From Volutella citrinella (taxonomy: Eukaryota; Ascomycota; Sordariomycetes; Hypocreales; Nectriaceae): DNA of 64,000 nt. The position numbers and the translations under genes were made by a program. Shown here piece after piece: positions 11,420-22,808 of this stretch; position 1 is the stretch's first letter, and every line of letters begins with the position of its first letter. The stretch lies in the NCBI GenBank assembly GCA_034401135.1, contig JAWZSP010000002.1:62001-126000 (forward strand). Reading direction: 5' to 3'. The notes under the pieces were generated by a model. The model did no database searches, was not told the DNA's origin, and saw nothing but the letters and a program-made list of their open reading frames with translations.

Positions 11420-13141
11420 ATGACACAAAAGCTCCTAACGGCAGGCCGTAGCTGTTGGACGTGCAAAGGCAAGTATCATGACACGAGCACTGGAAATAAT
11501 ACCCATGCACACGCTAGAATCGATGCTGATGCCAATCACAGGGCGCAAAATTGGCTGTGATGGACACACACCTTCGTGCAATAATTGCCTCCGCACAGGG
11601 AGACAATGTCTTGGATATGGTCTCCGTCTGAAATGGCCAGACCGGCTGGATGGCAGACGAAGGAGAGGAGACGCTACGACTTATGCACCACCACCCGATG
11701 AAGCCATATCGAGGCACTATGGCAGATTTTTCATCACTTTTGGGTGTCAAGACTTTGATCACCGCTATCCCCAGTTTCACAACAACCCGCTTGGACGGCC
11801 CAAACCCGGATTGTCAATCCATCTGCCCCTGCTTGACCAAGATGCCGTGTATTTCGACTACTGTAAGTATGCATTGTGATGTGAGTAATCGAAACGGCTA
11901 AATTGATGCGATTCCTGTGCCTACAAGACACGGGTGTCATCGCCCCCATGGTCTCCACGATCCAAGTTCGCAACGGGTTCATCACGGAAATTATCCCCAT
12001 GATGTTGTCTGGCAACACCATGCAGTCGTCAGCGTTACGACAAGCCGTATTGGCGATAGCCGCTTTCCACCGCCTTCATCTGCGAGCTGCAGAGAAGCAC
12101 AGACAAAACGCTGTGAGATATCTGTCAGACGCGTTGTCTCTCGGCAGTCTTCCTGACTCCCAAGATGCGGCAAGTACCCAACTGGCCGCCATGATGATGT
12201 TATCCATGTTCAGCGTGCGTATTGCAATCTCTGTCTGCATTTTTTTCAGCACTTTGGTCTAAATCGTTGCAGGTATTTGACAGCAACGAAGGCAACTGGC
12301 ATATACACCTTGCAGTGGCCAGAAAAATGCTTCACCATCTCCAGTCTGGCTATAAATGCACTGTAGCTCTGGATTTCCTGGTTAAGTGGTTCCTTTACTA
12401 CGATGCGTTGGCCGCGTTCTCCCAACCAGCCCTGGCATACGATGCACACATCGAAAATTTGTGGGAGGCGCGACATCCGGATTGTGACAGTTCAACCGTC
12501 AGTACCTCTGTGTCTATTCTCGGTTTTCAATCTTGCTCACATCCAAACAGATTGTGGGTTTGCTTGGGTGCTCCATTGAAGTCTTCCAGGCCTTGCATGC
12601 TGTCAACAAGCTCCGGCTGCTGTGCAACACTCTCACCCAAACTCCGGTCACTGTTTCAGCGCTGCGGCAAAGGCGGCTCGACTTGGAACCGCGCCTCCGT
12701 CAAATGGTGCAACAAGTGGACGCTGATGAGTTTTTTGCATCGCCGTTCAAGCGTACTTGTGCTCTAGCAACGGCTGAGTTGTACCGTCTGGCGACATTGC
12801 TCTACCTTCAACGTGTGTTTCCGTTGGATGGAGATCAGGCATCCCGGTCAGAGTGTCTGGACCAAGCATACAAGCTCACGGAAATACTGGAAGTAGTGAG
12901 CAGCCCCTGGCCAATCTACGTCATCGGATGTGAAGCCAAGTCCGAGGACCAACGGGCAGTCATATTGCGGACACTCGCAGATATGGAAATGAAACGTCAA
13001 GTCGGCAACATTCCAGTCATCAGAGATCTTATTGAAATGGTCTGGAAAAGAAGCGACCTCCAGTTTGTTACTGGGGTGTGCCAGCCGATGCAGTGGTGGA
13101 ATCCAGTTATCTTTGACGTTGCAGTACCCTGGTTTGCATAA
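11420..13141 (+). CDS. Zn2Cys6 transcription factor, 490 aa, with a GC-AG first intron
   Basis: Exons 11420-11468, 11542-11862, 11928-12214, 12273-12497 and 12551-13141. The zinc cluster is at the very N-terminus: Cys12, 15, 22, 29, 32 and 39 (CX2CX6CX6CX2CX6C). Intron 1 splits the cluster and uses donor G|GCAAGT instead of GT. Only this GC donor with the acceptor at 11541 restores the cysteine spacing. The rest resembles the fungal-specific transcription factor domain 2 (repeat-poor helical region, LAIAAFHRLHL, EGNWHIHL). It is expected to act in the nucleus as a pathway regulator. It is divergent from the DUF3445 gene and converges tail to tail (77 bp) on an MFS transporter gene, so these are likely targets. 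Confidence 0.88.
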
Positions 13142-13218
13142 CACAGACTGTGAAGATATTGCCAGTACAAGATAACTACTCATCTCATCTAAGCCAGCAT
13201 TTTCTACCCCTGAAGTTT

Positions 13219-14583
13219 TCACAGCTTCCATAACCATTGTTCAGCGCTTGAGCGACGATCAACCATCGCTTCCCTTCTTACCCAGGCGACAGCCATGGTA
13301 GTGGCAACTAAAAGTGCACCGACGAGGCCTGTCATCTCAACATAGCTTCCCGGAGTTTTGATAGACGAGTGCCCTCGTATCAATACCCCAGCGACTGGCG
13401 TACCAACCAGTACCGACATGCCTTGGAGCATGTACATGATTCCTGCAACCTCTGGCAGCTGTTGGATGCCAAACAATTCGATGAGGGCTGCAGGGAACAA
13501 GCTGATAAATGCACTGGCAGACAAACCATATAGGACTGTGAAGGCGAGGAACAGGCTTCTTGCCAGAGACGAATTGGCTGTCCCCAAGAGTGAGCTAGGA
13601 AGCCATAGTCCGAGCACCGTCATGGCACTGATGAGTGTAGTGAGGAAGAAAGAATTGAGTCGACCAGTCCGGTCAGCCACTAAGCCGACGGCAATCTTTC
13701 CAATGGCGTTACAGGCATTCCCAACAGCCGTGATGTTTGCACCGTCCTTCTCGTTCAGCCCCAGTGTTTGGGCATAGGCGACGGTGAAGAAGATGGGGGT
13801 ATAATAGGCAGCACTCTGAAATACTGTACTGGCAGCCTGGGCGATAAACTTGTTCTTCTTGACGGTTTTCCAGCCAGGATGTGGGATGTGAAACATTCCC
13901 ATTGCTCGAGGGATAGCTTTGTTTTGGACGTCGAGTTGTGCCGCCATAGAAGGCTCCCAGCTCAGGAAAACACCCGCAACGCAAATGAGGCCTGCTGCCA
14001 GGCTTCCAAACAACCGAAGCGCGTTCCGATATCCCATGTGCCCGATGCACGCAGTGAGAGCGGGAGCGAACACCAGCCCGCCAATACCTGTCCCTCCAGA
14101 GACGACGCCCATGGCCAACGCTCTATGCTCATCGAACCAAGTCGGAGCTACCGTCATCGAGGGCGTGAATGAAAGACCAGTCGCAATTCCAAGTAGGAGA
14201 CCTTGCGAGAGCTGGAAATGCCACAGCGACTTGCCAAAGCTGGCGACGACACTCGCAACGCCAAAGAGGATGCCTCCTGCACATACCACAGACTGGGGAT
14301 TGTAGTGTTTGGCCCATGCCATGACAAAGGGGGCAGTAATTGTCATGACGGAAGCCGATAGGGTTCCAATCAGGTCGATTTCGGCTGCAGTGGCGCCAGT
14401 AAAAGGCGTGTCTTGCTGCGAAGACATGGTCTCGTAAAGGGCCTGGAACACCCCAAAGCTGAAGAGAAGGCCACAGGCGGTGAAGTTGATGGTGAATGCG
14501 GCAAGAACAATCGAGACGTATCGCCTTTTGATGTTTGTTAGCTCATGGGAGAGATCTTGGGGCGAAGGAAATGAGTCTACCAC
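13219..14583 (-). CDS. MFS transporter, monocarboxylate-porter type, 454 aa
   Basis: Intronless. About 12 hydrophobic segments begin at residue ~24, after a short cytosolic N-terminus. The opening YVSIVLAAFTINF, the GLLFSFGVFQ segment and the loop motif after helix 2 match fungal monocarboxylate-like MFS members. Central loop at ~residues 205-235. Substrate unknown; organic acids, amino acids or a secondary metabolite are all possible. The stop codons of this gene and the regulator gene are 77 bp apart, so their transcripts probably overlap in their 3' UTRs. Confidence 0.9.
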   Translation of the reverse strand: MVDSFPSPQDLSHELTNIKRRYVSIVLAAFTINFTACGLLFSFGVFQALYETMSSQQDTPFTGATAAEIDLIGTLSASVMTITAPFVMAWAKHYNPQSVVCAGGILFGVASVVASFGKSLWHFQLSQGLLLGIATGLSFTPSMTVAPTWFDEHRALAMGVVSGGTGIGGLVFAPALTACIGHMGYRNALRLFGSLAAGLICVAGVFLSWEPSMAAQLDVQNKAIPRAMGMFHIPHPGWKTVKKNKFIAQAASTVFQSAAYYTPIFFTVAYAQTLGLNEKDGANITAVGNACNAIGKIAVGLVADRTGRLNSFFLTTLISAMTVLGLWLPSSLLGTANSSLARSLFLAFTVLYGLSASAFISLFPAALIELFGIQQLPEVAGIMYMLQGMSVLVGTPVAGVLIRGHSSIKTPGSYVEMTGLVGALLVATTMAVAWVRREAMVDRRSSAEQWLWKL

Positions 14584-15423
14584 CGAGCATGCTTGAGGTG
14601 CACGCTATTACCGCTTGGGTTGACATCGACCCCTTGGCCATCAGGTCCCTGGGGGACGTTGGAGACCATTGTCAGAGCTGTTCCATAAATAACGAACAAG
14701 GCAGTAAGTTGAGACGGAATTGAGAGACTGATAATCGTAGGACAAGGAAATGGAAGGCATGCTATGAATCATATTTCAGCAAGATGAGGGCGTGGCGACT
14801 AGGGAGTATGTCTAGTACAAACACACATCGCCGAGTCCCACTCGAAAACACCGTTGCATTAGCCCGTCTCCTGGAGTGGATCAAGCGTGGGGCCTGATCG
14901 CAAACTCCTTCCTCACAACTTTCACCGTATGTAACAAGAACTGACGTGCCAGCCTCCCACGTCTCGGGCTTGGTCAACATCGAATGAGCAATGAGTATGT
15001 GAAATTACCAATGGGCCATAAACAATGCAATGAGTCAATGCTTGTGCACACATTGGATCTAGCCTGGCCGATAGTCGGACCCGTCCCCCGTCATGAGGGC
15101 TCCTCCGGGTGACCAGTTTGGGCAAAAGCACGGAATACCAATTAATGAGATGACACGTGGGATTCAAGTTCATGATCTATCGCGGTGACCTTGCGTTTCA
15201 GTCAAAATCTCAGACTGCAGGGTGGTTGGACGTCTGTCAGTAGAGTCATAGCGCATACGAACACGACTTCTCCCCGATGGCCCAGACGTGGACTGGCTGG
15301 ACAGTCGGATCACATAATTCTTTATCTAAGATGATTTGGACAACAGAATTGCATCAATTTAGTGTCTACTATCTGCCCTGACCTATAGAAAGCGGTAGTC
15401 ATATCAAACGAAGGCCCATTCCT
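14584..15423. other. Intergenic: MFS promoter and methyltransferase 3' flank
   Basis: Small frames only; no gene recognised. It should contain the promoter of the MFS gene that starts at 14583 on the minus strand. Confidence 0.5.
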
Positions 15424-16231
15424 TTACGAGGCTGCTGCCGAGGGGAGATAAACGCTCATTTCAAACCCATTCGTGAATGGCAGCGTCATGTTCTGAAATC
15501 CGTTGCGCGGATCTCGGAGGTAGGCTAGCAGGTCGGCATAGCCTTTTGCCCCCGAGATGGTATTGTCGGTAAGGACAACGGCACCATGTCTGAGCTTAGG
15601 CTGAACAATCTTGAGCGTGGGAAGAGCAAGTGCCGACCAAACTAATCATCTGTCAGACGCTTCTTCTTGCTACCAGCGTGCCTGAGATGGGGCTATCTTG
15701 GCTTCACTTATTGTCAAGGAGCAGGAGGTCTACTGTGGGCAAGTCCCGGCTCAGGGTTTCGAGTAGATCCCCGATGCGCAGGTCAATCTGGGCCTCTACC
15801 ACATCACCACACTGCTTCCAGTACTGTCTCGCGACATCTGCCTTTGCTGCCTCTTTCTCGGTAGCAATGACTGTGCCCGTCTTCCCGGTGGCGGCTTTGG
15901 TCTTGGCCACGGCGAGCGCCAGATAGATGGTGCTGACCCCAAAGCTAGTGCCGGCTTCCACCACGTTGGTAGCGCCGGTGGCATTGATGAGTTGATAGAC
16001 AAACTGGCACTTGTCTTCGTCGAGCGCAATGAACTTGTCCAGCATGAGCTCGTCAAACTTGTCGCTCGAGGCTCCTTTGGGCATCTTGTCCTCCATGTCG
16101 CCTAGAATGACAGAGGAGAAGACTTTGCCAGTCTTGGAGATTGCAGCCTCCTGCTCCAGAGAGCGTTTGTGCAGCTCTGACAACAGCTGACGAACATGTT
16201 CCGGGGCATCCACGGGTGAAGGGGAGGTCAT
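15424..16231 (-). CDS. SAM-dependent O-methyltransferase (OMT family 3), ~245 aa, abnormal splice donor
   Basis: Exon 1 is 16231-15712 and exon 2 is 15641-15424. Exon 1 carries the SAM site (VVEAGTSFGVSTIYLALA), an acidic strand end (IATEKE) and the LLLLD strand. Exon 2 resumes with WSALALPTLKIVQPKL and ends SAAAS. Family alignment requires a phase-1 junction directly after GAC-A, but the sequence there is A|ATAAGT, i.e. a GTAAGT donor with G changed to A. The acceptor GATTAG is normal and no GT donor nearby keeps the frame. Either a rare AT-AG intron is used, or the gene is damaged and yields a protein cut off after residue ~175. Family members methylate small phenols and catechols; the substrate here is not known. 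Confidence 0.75.
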
Positions 16232-16623
16232 TGTGAAGAAATCTCTTAATGTAGCGATGCGATGCGGAGTCGAGCGAGAATTGAATTTGAGGAGTTTGAG
16301 GAGTCTGGCAGCAGAGAGGCCGACTTAAATATTACGAGACATATAAATCTGACCCATGGCTTTGGCAGCGAAACCCGCCCAGCCGCCGTGCCCCGCAGTT
16401 GCCTGTTGCATCACACATCATGTGGACAGACAGAGACAGGGCTTGCGGGACATACCGCCGGCGGTCGATTCCCCAATGCTAGACACACCCCAGTGGGCCC
16501 TCGCTAGCAACTGCAAGTGCTCGTCCATTAGTGTTTTGACTCCCGCCCAGTCATGGCCTCAGTCAGGCCTATCAGTCCTTGCTCGGTGCAGAGCTACGGC
16601 TAGGGTACGAGTATCGAGGCTAT
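16232..16623. other. Intergenic, nothing recognised
   Basis: Promoter of the methyltransferase gene and 3' flank of the glycoprotein gene. No coding signal. Confidence 0.5.
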
Positions 16624-19393
16624 TTACGACATTGAATAGTTCGGGGTAGGCTGATACTTGGGATCCGGATGATAGTTGGGGCCCGGATGATAGTTCTGCT
16701 CAGGCGGATTTGTATGCTCCTGCATCTTCAAAAGTCCAGATGCCGCCAGATTCGGATCCTCCTTGGCCCTCACACTGATGAACTTGTCCGCCTCTTGACC
16801 ACCAAGGTATCCAAAGCGAACGAGCAAGCTTCCATCGCTGTTGACCCATTTCCTCGACGGATCCCGCGGGTTGGTGCGGCTGTTCAAGAGAATCTGCGTC
16901 GACAGGCGGCCAGCAGACGTCTGGTTGTACAAGTCGCGCATCTTGCCCAACACACGACCGCCCGAGGCGACCAAGATGAAGACGGACCAGAAGAAGACCG
17001 GGACCAGGATGGCGAGCACTATGAGGGCCGGGATCGCATAGAGGAGGTTGTAGCGGATTTCGCGCTGATATCCAATCATCATACCGGCAACAGACCCCGG
17101 TTCGTCGTTGACCATGAGCTGAGCCGGGTATCCAATCGGCTTGGTCCGAATCGCCGTCTTGGTGCCCACGAGGAGCGACGCCAGCGTGTCCGTGACCATG
17201 AGGCTGGGGATCTGCCCCACGCTGCTGGCGCTCCCGTTCTGCAGCAGTCGGTTGAAGCGCTCGAGCAGCGGGTACGACTGCTCCCCGGTGTACATGTCGT
17301 TGTTGCTCAGTCTGCTGTACGCGTTGAGGGCAGCCAACATGGGGGACGAGCGCATAGCCAGGGCGTCCCAGCCGCCGCGAGAGCCAAACATGCCTGTCTC
17401 GGAGAGGACGGCGGGCAGCCAGAGCTTGTCGGCGCGCATCGTGTAGAAGCCTTGCGTCTTCTCGTACTTGTCGTCGACGATGCCCCATAGCGGGTCAAAG
17501 GTGCCACGGAAGGGCTCGCTCGTTTCCACGGCCCACAGAGGCTTGGACTTATCGTCGGGGTAGACCTTGTCCTTGATGCCGTCGACCTTTAGGTTGTCAA
17601 ATGTGCCATCGGTGCCGTTGTATCGGAAGTCGACCTTCTTGATGGTGGCTCGCACACCGGTCGCGCAGACGTACAAGTTTTTCTGGATGATGCTGGTCCC
17701 TTGGAAAGCAGCCGATCCATCGCTATCATCTTTGGCCGCGGTTTGGCGTCCGCCGGCAACGACGACGCCGCATGCCACTCCAGCGTTGGTTATGTTTGTG
17801 GCTCTCGAGTCGACTGTCGTGTGGACGTTGTAGAAGCCCTTGCAAATTTGTGCTATACAGCATCAGCATACATTATCATGGCAAGGGGTCATCGGATCAG
17901 GGACGTACCAACTGCAGTGAGATTCTGGGCAAAGAGCCTTCTGAAACCATTGTCGCCACGAAACTTGAAATCCTCCGGGACGGCTATGGATTGGTTTCGA
18001 GTGTATGTAGAGTCGCCGATTCCTTCAAAGCCTTGTATCGAAATGAGTTCCGGCCTCGAGGTGGAGAATAAGAGGCTGTTCAGCCTGAAGGATTGGTTTC
18101 TTCTCAAGCCGCCCTCTTGGGTGTCGAATTTTGGAATCGTCTCCACGCCGTCCTTGAGGGGGAGCGATACATTCAACACGTCGGCAGCGAAGACGTTGTA
18201 CATACGCGCAGCCTTGTGCGCACGGCCGAACAGGTCAAGTGTCTGGTTATCATTCCAGATGCCCGTTCCGAGTGCGTCGACGTCGAGGTCGCGGAAGGCC
18301 CCCCTGTCGACTAGGAACACGGTCACGTTGTCCGTGAAGCTCTCGCGGGTGTCTAGCCTCACTATCTCGACTGTCAGGTTGGTGTCGGCGCACTCGGTTA
18401 CCGGTTCGATCCAAGTCAGGTCCTCGCTCCAGGTGCCGCCGTGCTCCAGGCCCACGGGGATGGTATGATTGCGGAAGCCAATGCCTGGTACGCTCCGTGT
18501 GTCCACAATGACGCCCTCTCTGATGGTGATATTATTCTCGGGAATCAGGTTCTCGATGTAGCGAAACTCGCCCTTGATGCGTGCGGCTCCATGGTCAATT
18601 ATGTCTTCGAAGGATGCGCTCCAGCGGCGGTATTGGACGTCGAATAGGCCTGATACGGTGTTGCGAGCGTCGCCAGTTGCACTGAGGAACATGTCGGTGA
18701 AGTTTGCAGGGATTGTCGTGTTGATAGTCGATGACTCGTTCGTTTTCACGCTCTGGAGGGTTCCTGGCTTTGTCTCATTGAAGTCAACGCCCTGATACTG
18801 GCCCGGGCAGTTAATCGTTCGCCCATACTCGCAGTATCGCCCAAACTGATAATCTGGCCGGGCCATTGTGACCTTGCCCCAAGAGGTCGAGTCCTTGACA
18901 TATTGGAAGCGAGCGTCCTTGGCCGGTCTGGGGACAATCTCGTCGCGGAGTCCAAGCGGTGCTAGGACACCGGCGGGGATCATAAGCACTGTTGCGAGGA
19001 ACGTGGTCCAGATGAAGATGACGGCCACACGTGAGCGGTTGCGCGTGCCAATCGAGTCGGATTGCAGGACGACTGGCCAAATAGTATTGGCAATGGCTCT
19101 GTTTACGGATGACCTGTGCGGATTCCACGGGTTCAGTTTAGTTTTCTCTCCCACTTGTAGTACATAATTGACGGCTGGACTCACCATGTCGCAGCCGAGT
19201 TCTCAGAGCTGAGATATCGCACAAGGATAAGTGCTAGGCCTGTAGGGAGCGCAATCTGGACTGAAGTGCAACACGAATTAGCTTCACGTCCGGCGTGCAA
19301 CGCAACGGGACCAACTGATGGGATGGAGCGCATACCGACCATGACCGCCGCGGCGATGATACCCGACACCTGCGCAACGGTAAGGGTGAGCAT
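16624..19393 (-). CDS. Large membrane glycoprotein of unknown function, 855 aa
   Basis: Four exons: 19393-19336, 19260-19185, 19113-17909 and 17852-16624. The joined protein has two N-terminal hydrophobic stretches (residues ~8-36 and ~68-95), a ~600-residue region with many N-glycosylation sequons (NET, NES, NTT, NFT, NIT, NHT, NLT, NVT, NQT, NQS, NVS, NGT, NGS), then a third hydrophobic segment (YAIPALIVLAILVPVFFW) about 150 residues before the end. This fits a fungal plasma-membrane protein with a large glycosylated ectodomain. The C-terminus has a short Pro/Tyr/Asn repeat (NYHPGPNYHPDPKYQPTPNY). I recognise the type as a common fungal hypothetical but no function. The ATG at 19393 is chosen because it opens the first hydrophobic segment; an in-frame ATG near 19508 is possible. 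Confidence 0.72.
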
Positions 19394-20282
19394 GTTGAGA
19401 AGCTCGTCGCGGTTGGGGGTCAAGGTGCACTCTGGCGATTGAGTTCTGACGTGGACAGCCACGGAATAGATGGCAGAAAGGCGGAGGAGTTTTGGTCGGC
19501 GGAAGACCATGGGCGATACATAAAGCCCATGCAAATGTGTGTTACCATTAATATGGCCTGTAGACCGGGGTCTAGGATAATCGCGGCAGGATATCAGCCC
19601 GACTGCTGCACAATCCCTCAAATAAGCGTGGATGCCTGTGGGGGCCGCCAAAGCATGGCTGAAACTGTGTGAAACCACGCCTGTTCCCCCAGATGTCGGT
19701 CTCCAAGCCATAGCTAGCTTATCCCTCGCCCTCGCCCCAAGGACATGTCAGGCATGCATATCCCAGTTGTCGTGTGAGGGTTGCATCTGGGGAAACCGTT
19801 AGGTTCTGACGTGGCGTCGTGACTCTGCGGCCTTATCGACTCTCCTCCAAGAGCAGCGAGCGAACGACGCGCAAGGCAATATTTGTCTAGTCTGGTGTCA
19901 CCCTTCGTTCGCATTCCATGCCCATTTGGGTTTGGTTGTCAGACCTAGCCCTCCCTCCCAGGGTCCATCCCTCTTCTTCGCTAGGCAACCCTGCATCAAA
20001 CCCTGCAAGACCCATGCCTCAACAGGCAGGAGATAAGAAGTCTATTGTGTCCAGCCCTACGAGGTTTGACCTATTATAGAGACCCCTGGTATAGTAGCCT
20101 GGGCTTACTCTGTTTTCCGTCGCATCGGAGAGTCGCGATGCTGGCTTCGGGTGTTTGTTGTCCCGTGGTCAATCAGCCGTTGCTCTATCCCTTCCTAATC
20201 CTTGATTTTATCCAGTCTGCAGCAGTGTCAGCAGCCTATAGCTATTAACAAAAGGATACCTCTCAGATCAGAAGGTAGCAAG
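19394..20282. other. Intergenic: glycoprotein promoter region
   Basis: No gene recognised on either strand. It contains the upstream region of the glycoprotein gene. Confidence 0.5.
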
Positions 20283-20507
20283 CTAGGTGTACAAACTTCT
20301 TAAGACAGCGGACAAGTGAGAGACGGTCTCGTCGAGGTTGGTAGCGTGGTAGGCGCACTTGCCGGGCAGCATCCAGATCCAGGCCGGGTCTTCCTTGATG
20401 AATCTGGCGTGGATGTCAATGCTCCCATAGCCCATCTGTTGGATGGACATACACAATGGGTCAATCAGGCGAGCAGGGTTGTGTGGAAGAATATCTGGCC
20501 TTATCTT
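20283..20507 (-). pseudogene. Orphan coding-like remnant, 74 codons
   Basis: A minus-strand frame runs from just after a stop at 20510-20508 to a TAG at 20285-20283. Its composition is strongly protein-like, with blocks such as RLIDPLCMSIQQMGYGSIDI and EDPAWIWMLPG. The first ATG is at 20450, leaving only 55 codons. I found no upstream exon that splices into it, and the MFS gene begins its last exon at 20932. It looks like the 3' end of a deleted or decayed gene, or a terminal exon whose other exons I could not find. Family not recognised. Confidence 0.35.
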
Positions 20508-20677
20508 CTAGTGTATGTGGCTCACCCATTGTCTTTCATCCCCCTGTAATCATGCACGACCTGTCGTGTGCAATTATCCTGGCGATCACCACGTCTGCTT
20601 TGGCATGCTGCTAGTAAAGTTTCATCTGCCTACTGGCATAAGCGAATTCGGATCCAAGTCACAATTTAATGAGTCCC

Positions 20678-22469
20678 TTAATCATCGCTGGTCCGTGTTT
20701 TATACTGACGGTTTGCATAATGCCGGTACCGTGAAGCAGTACGCCCTCTGAAGCTCTTTCCAAAACGAATCAGAATACCAAAGCCAAGCAAGATAGTACA
20801 AGCGATGACTAGGATAGTGATGAAGACATTCTTCACGCCAATCTGGTGGACCCAGGGGTCAAGAGCGAAAATAAAGGCAGTGCTGAACATGTTTCGCACA
20901 AGCGTAACACCGACCAAGGCATCGCCGATGATCTACTCGTCGTTAGCCCTGGGAGCCTTTGAATAAAAACAAGGAAATTGTGGCGTTGACTTACGTCTTG
21001 GTACGAGTCGGTCAGGTACGTGATTGACAGACTGTTGATAGGAATCACTCCAATGTTGTAAAAGGCCAACCCTACGGCGATGATTGGCCATGATAGGTGG
21101 TTGTGTAAGCCGAAAGCGAAGAGCAGCGAGCCCACAGGAACGAAGAGGAGAAACGGAACGACGCACCAAAGGCGAAGCTCTGGGTCGTAGATGCCATTCC
21201 GTCGGGTCCGAGAGAAGTAGACGATCCACCAGTCGCTCAGAGGCCCGACAGCCAGTGCGCCGATGGTGACGCCAATGACTCGGGGCAGGGCCATCAAGCC
21301 AACCTGGTCAGAGGTGAAGTTGTAAGGGGGTAGGGTCAGGTACGTCGACATGGTGGTGGACATGACGTCTCCTAGCCCAACGAGGATGCCGTAGACCAGC
21401 GAGGTGTAGGCAATGCCCGGCACGGTTACCAATAGAATGAGAGGCTGGTACATGTGGCGGAGGATGGACTCGTCGGCCGTTTCAGACGAGGGGCTGGCAG
21501 TGGTGATTGCCAGTCTCTGCAAGTATGATTTCTCGGGGATGTTGGGGTTGATACGGACGGCCGTAACACCGCCCGCTGGCAAGTCCTCGGTGGTCGGGAT
21601 GGAGGCAATGTCCACAGGCGCCTGTCCACAGTCAGAGTGGTGGCCTTTGTGCTCAGACAAAGATGATGGCCCGGTGTCCTTCTCTCCCTCCTGGCGAGCG
21701 CCATCGTCCGCTGTCTGACCATCGGTATGTGAGGCCAGCTTGGCCATTTGTCGGGAAGCGGTAGGGTGAGGCAGATACTTGGTCTCCTCGTAGCCAAAGA
21801 AGACGACGAGGATGGCGACGCCAAACACTGCGACATTCACCCACCAGACCCACCGCCAGCCCAGGCCCTTGGCGACAAAGCCGGCGATGAGCATGCCCAT
21901 GTAGCTCGCGATGAGCCAGACCCAGACGTAGATGGCGTTCATCCGGCCTCGCTCGTGCACAAAGAAGACATCGGCAATCGTCATCTGGACAATGGCCTCG
22001 GCCAAGCTCCCAAAGAGGCACGAGATGACGTTGGTGAGCATCAGGTCGGGCACCGTCTGCATCTTGGCAGACCAGATGCTCATGCCAAACTGCGCCGCCG
22101 TGCTGAGCAGGTAGACGGGGCGGCGGCCAAACTTGAGGGCGAAGGGGATCAGCAGGAGGGACCCGAGGCCTAGGGCGGCACAGCCCGCCGCGTAGCTGTT
22201 GTTGAGGTCTGCCGTCGTGTACCCCAGCTCCTTGCGCATGGGGCCCCAGGTTGGCGTCGGGGCATTGATGAACTCGGCCACGAGGGCGACGTAGAGGCAC
22301 GCGAGCCCCATGTTGACGTACTTGCGCCATTGAGCCCAGTTGAGTGGGTCGTTGGGGTCGTCCGTCGGCCGGGGCTGCAGGATGATTTCCTTGCTCCCGC
22401 TCGAGGCTTCGAGGGTGACTGTTCCGGGGGGCCACAGTGGCTGCTGTCGACGCCTGTGGCCGCAGACAT
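20678..22469 (-). CDS. MFS transporter, DHA1-like, with apparent one-base frameshift near the N-terminus
   Basis: Main exon 22469-20995 and last exon 20932-20678 (donor GTAAGT). About 12 hydrophobic segments, with GPMRKELGYT after helix 1, FGRRPVYLL between helices 2 and 3 and a long polar central loop (~95 residues). The ATG at 22469 sits ~105 bp after a TATA box. However, frame 1 from that ATG must change after codon ~15 to reach the family-typical stretch DDPNDPLNWAQW and the first helix. The change falls in a run of six C (22435-22440 on the forward strand as G). One extra C would give a continuous 576-aa protein. The transporter frame itself has no upstream ATG. So this is either a sequence error, a natural frameshift or an N-terminus that starts at 22311. 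Exporters of small toxic molecules are typical of the type. It shares a promoter with the FAD oxidoreductase. Confidence 0.8.
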
Positions 22470-22577
22470 TTGGTGTTGTGTGGTGGTGGGTGGACTGTTA
22501 TGGGGAGTTTTGATTGGGGAGAGGGGGTTGACTGGTTCCCGTTTCTGCAATGTTGGAATCTGGGGTCGAAATGCAAG

Positions 22578-22585
22578 TTTATATA
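22578..22585 (-). promoter_or_regulatory. TATA box of DHA1-like MFS gene
   Basis: TATATAAA on the minus strand, ~105 bp before the ATG at 22469, followed by a C/T-rich leader. It supports that start. Confidence 0.5.
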
Positions 22586-22654
22586 ATCTGCAACGGGTCA
22601 TGAGTCCAGCATCGACTTCCACGGTGATATCACCAACGCCAAACATGGAGCATC

Positions 22655-22680
22655 GCGCTGATTGGTGGGCCGTTCCGGAG
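22655..22680 (-). repeat. Inverted third copy of CCAAT repeat core
   Basis: The minus strand reads CGGCCCACCAATCAGCG, matching the core of the two direct 39-bp repeats downstream in reverse orientation. CCAATCAG is the textbook CCAAT-box form. Confidence 0.5.
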
Positions 22681-22732
22681 GCACACCCCCACACTTATAG
22701 CAGCACCAAACAAGCTGGGGGGTAATCATGAT

Positions 22733-22771
22733 TGAGATAACCGTCACTGGACCGATCCACCAATCGGCGTC
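22733..22771 (+). repeat. 39-bp direct repeat, copy 1, with CCAAT box
   Basis: It differs from copy 2 at only three positions, all transitions. The core is GATCCACCAATCGGCG. Confidence 0.75.
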
Positions 22772-22808
22772 CCAAGGCCAGTTGGTACAGTATGTAGTGG
22801 ATAACAAT

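Noticed and set aside
21653..22576. 307-codon minus-strand frame in the DHA1-like gene
   Set aside because: It is the shadow of the transporter in another frame, rich in Pro, Arg and His as expected for out-of-frame GC-rich code. Its start does overlap the frameshift zone but it lacks membrane segments.
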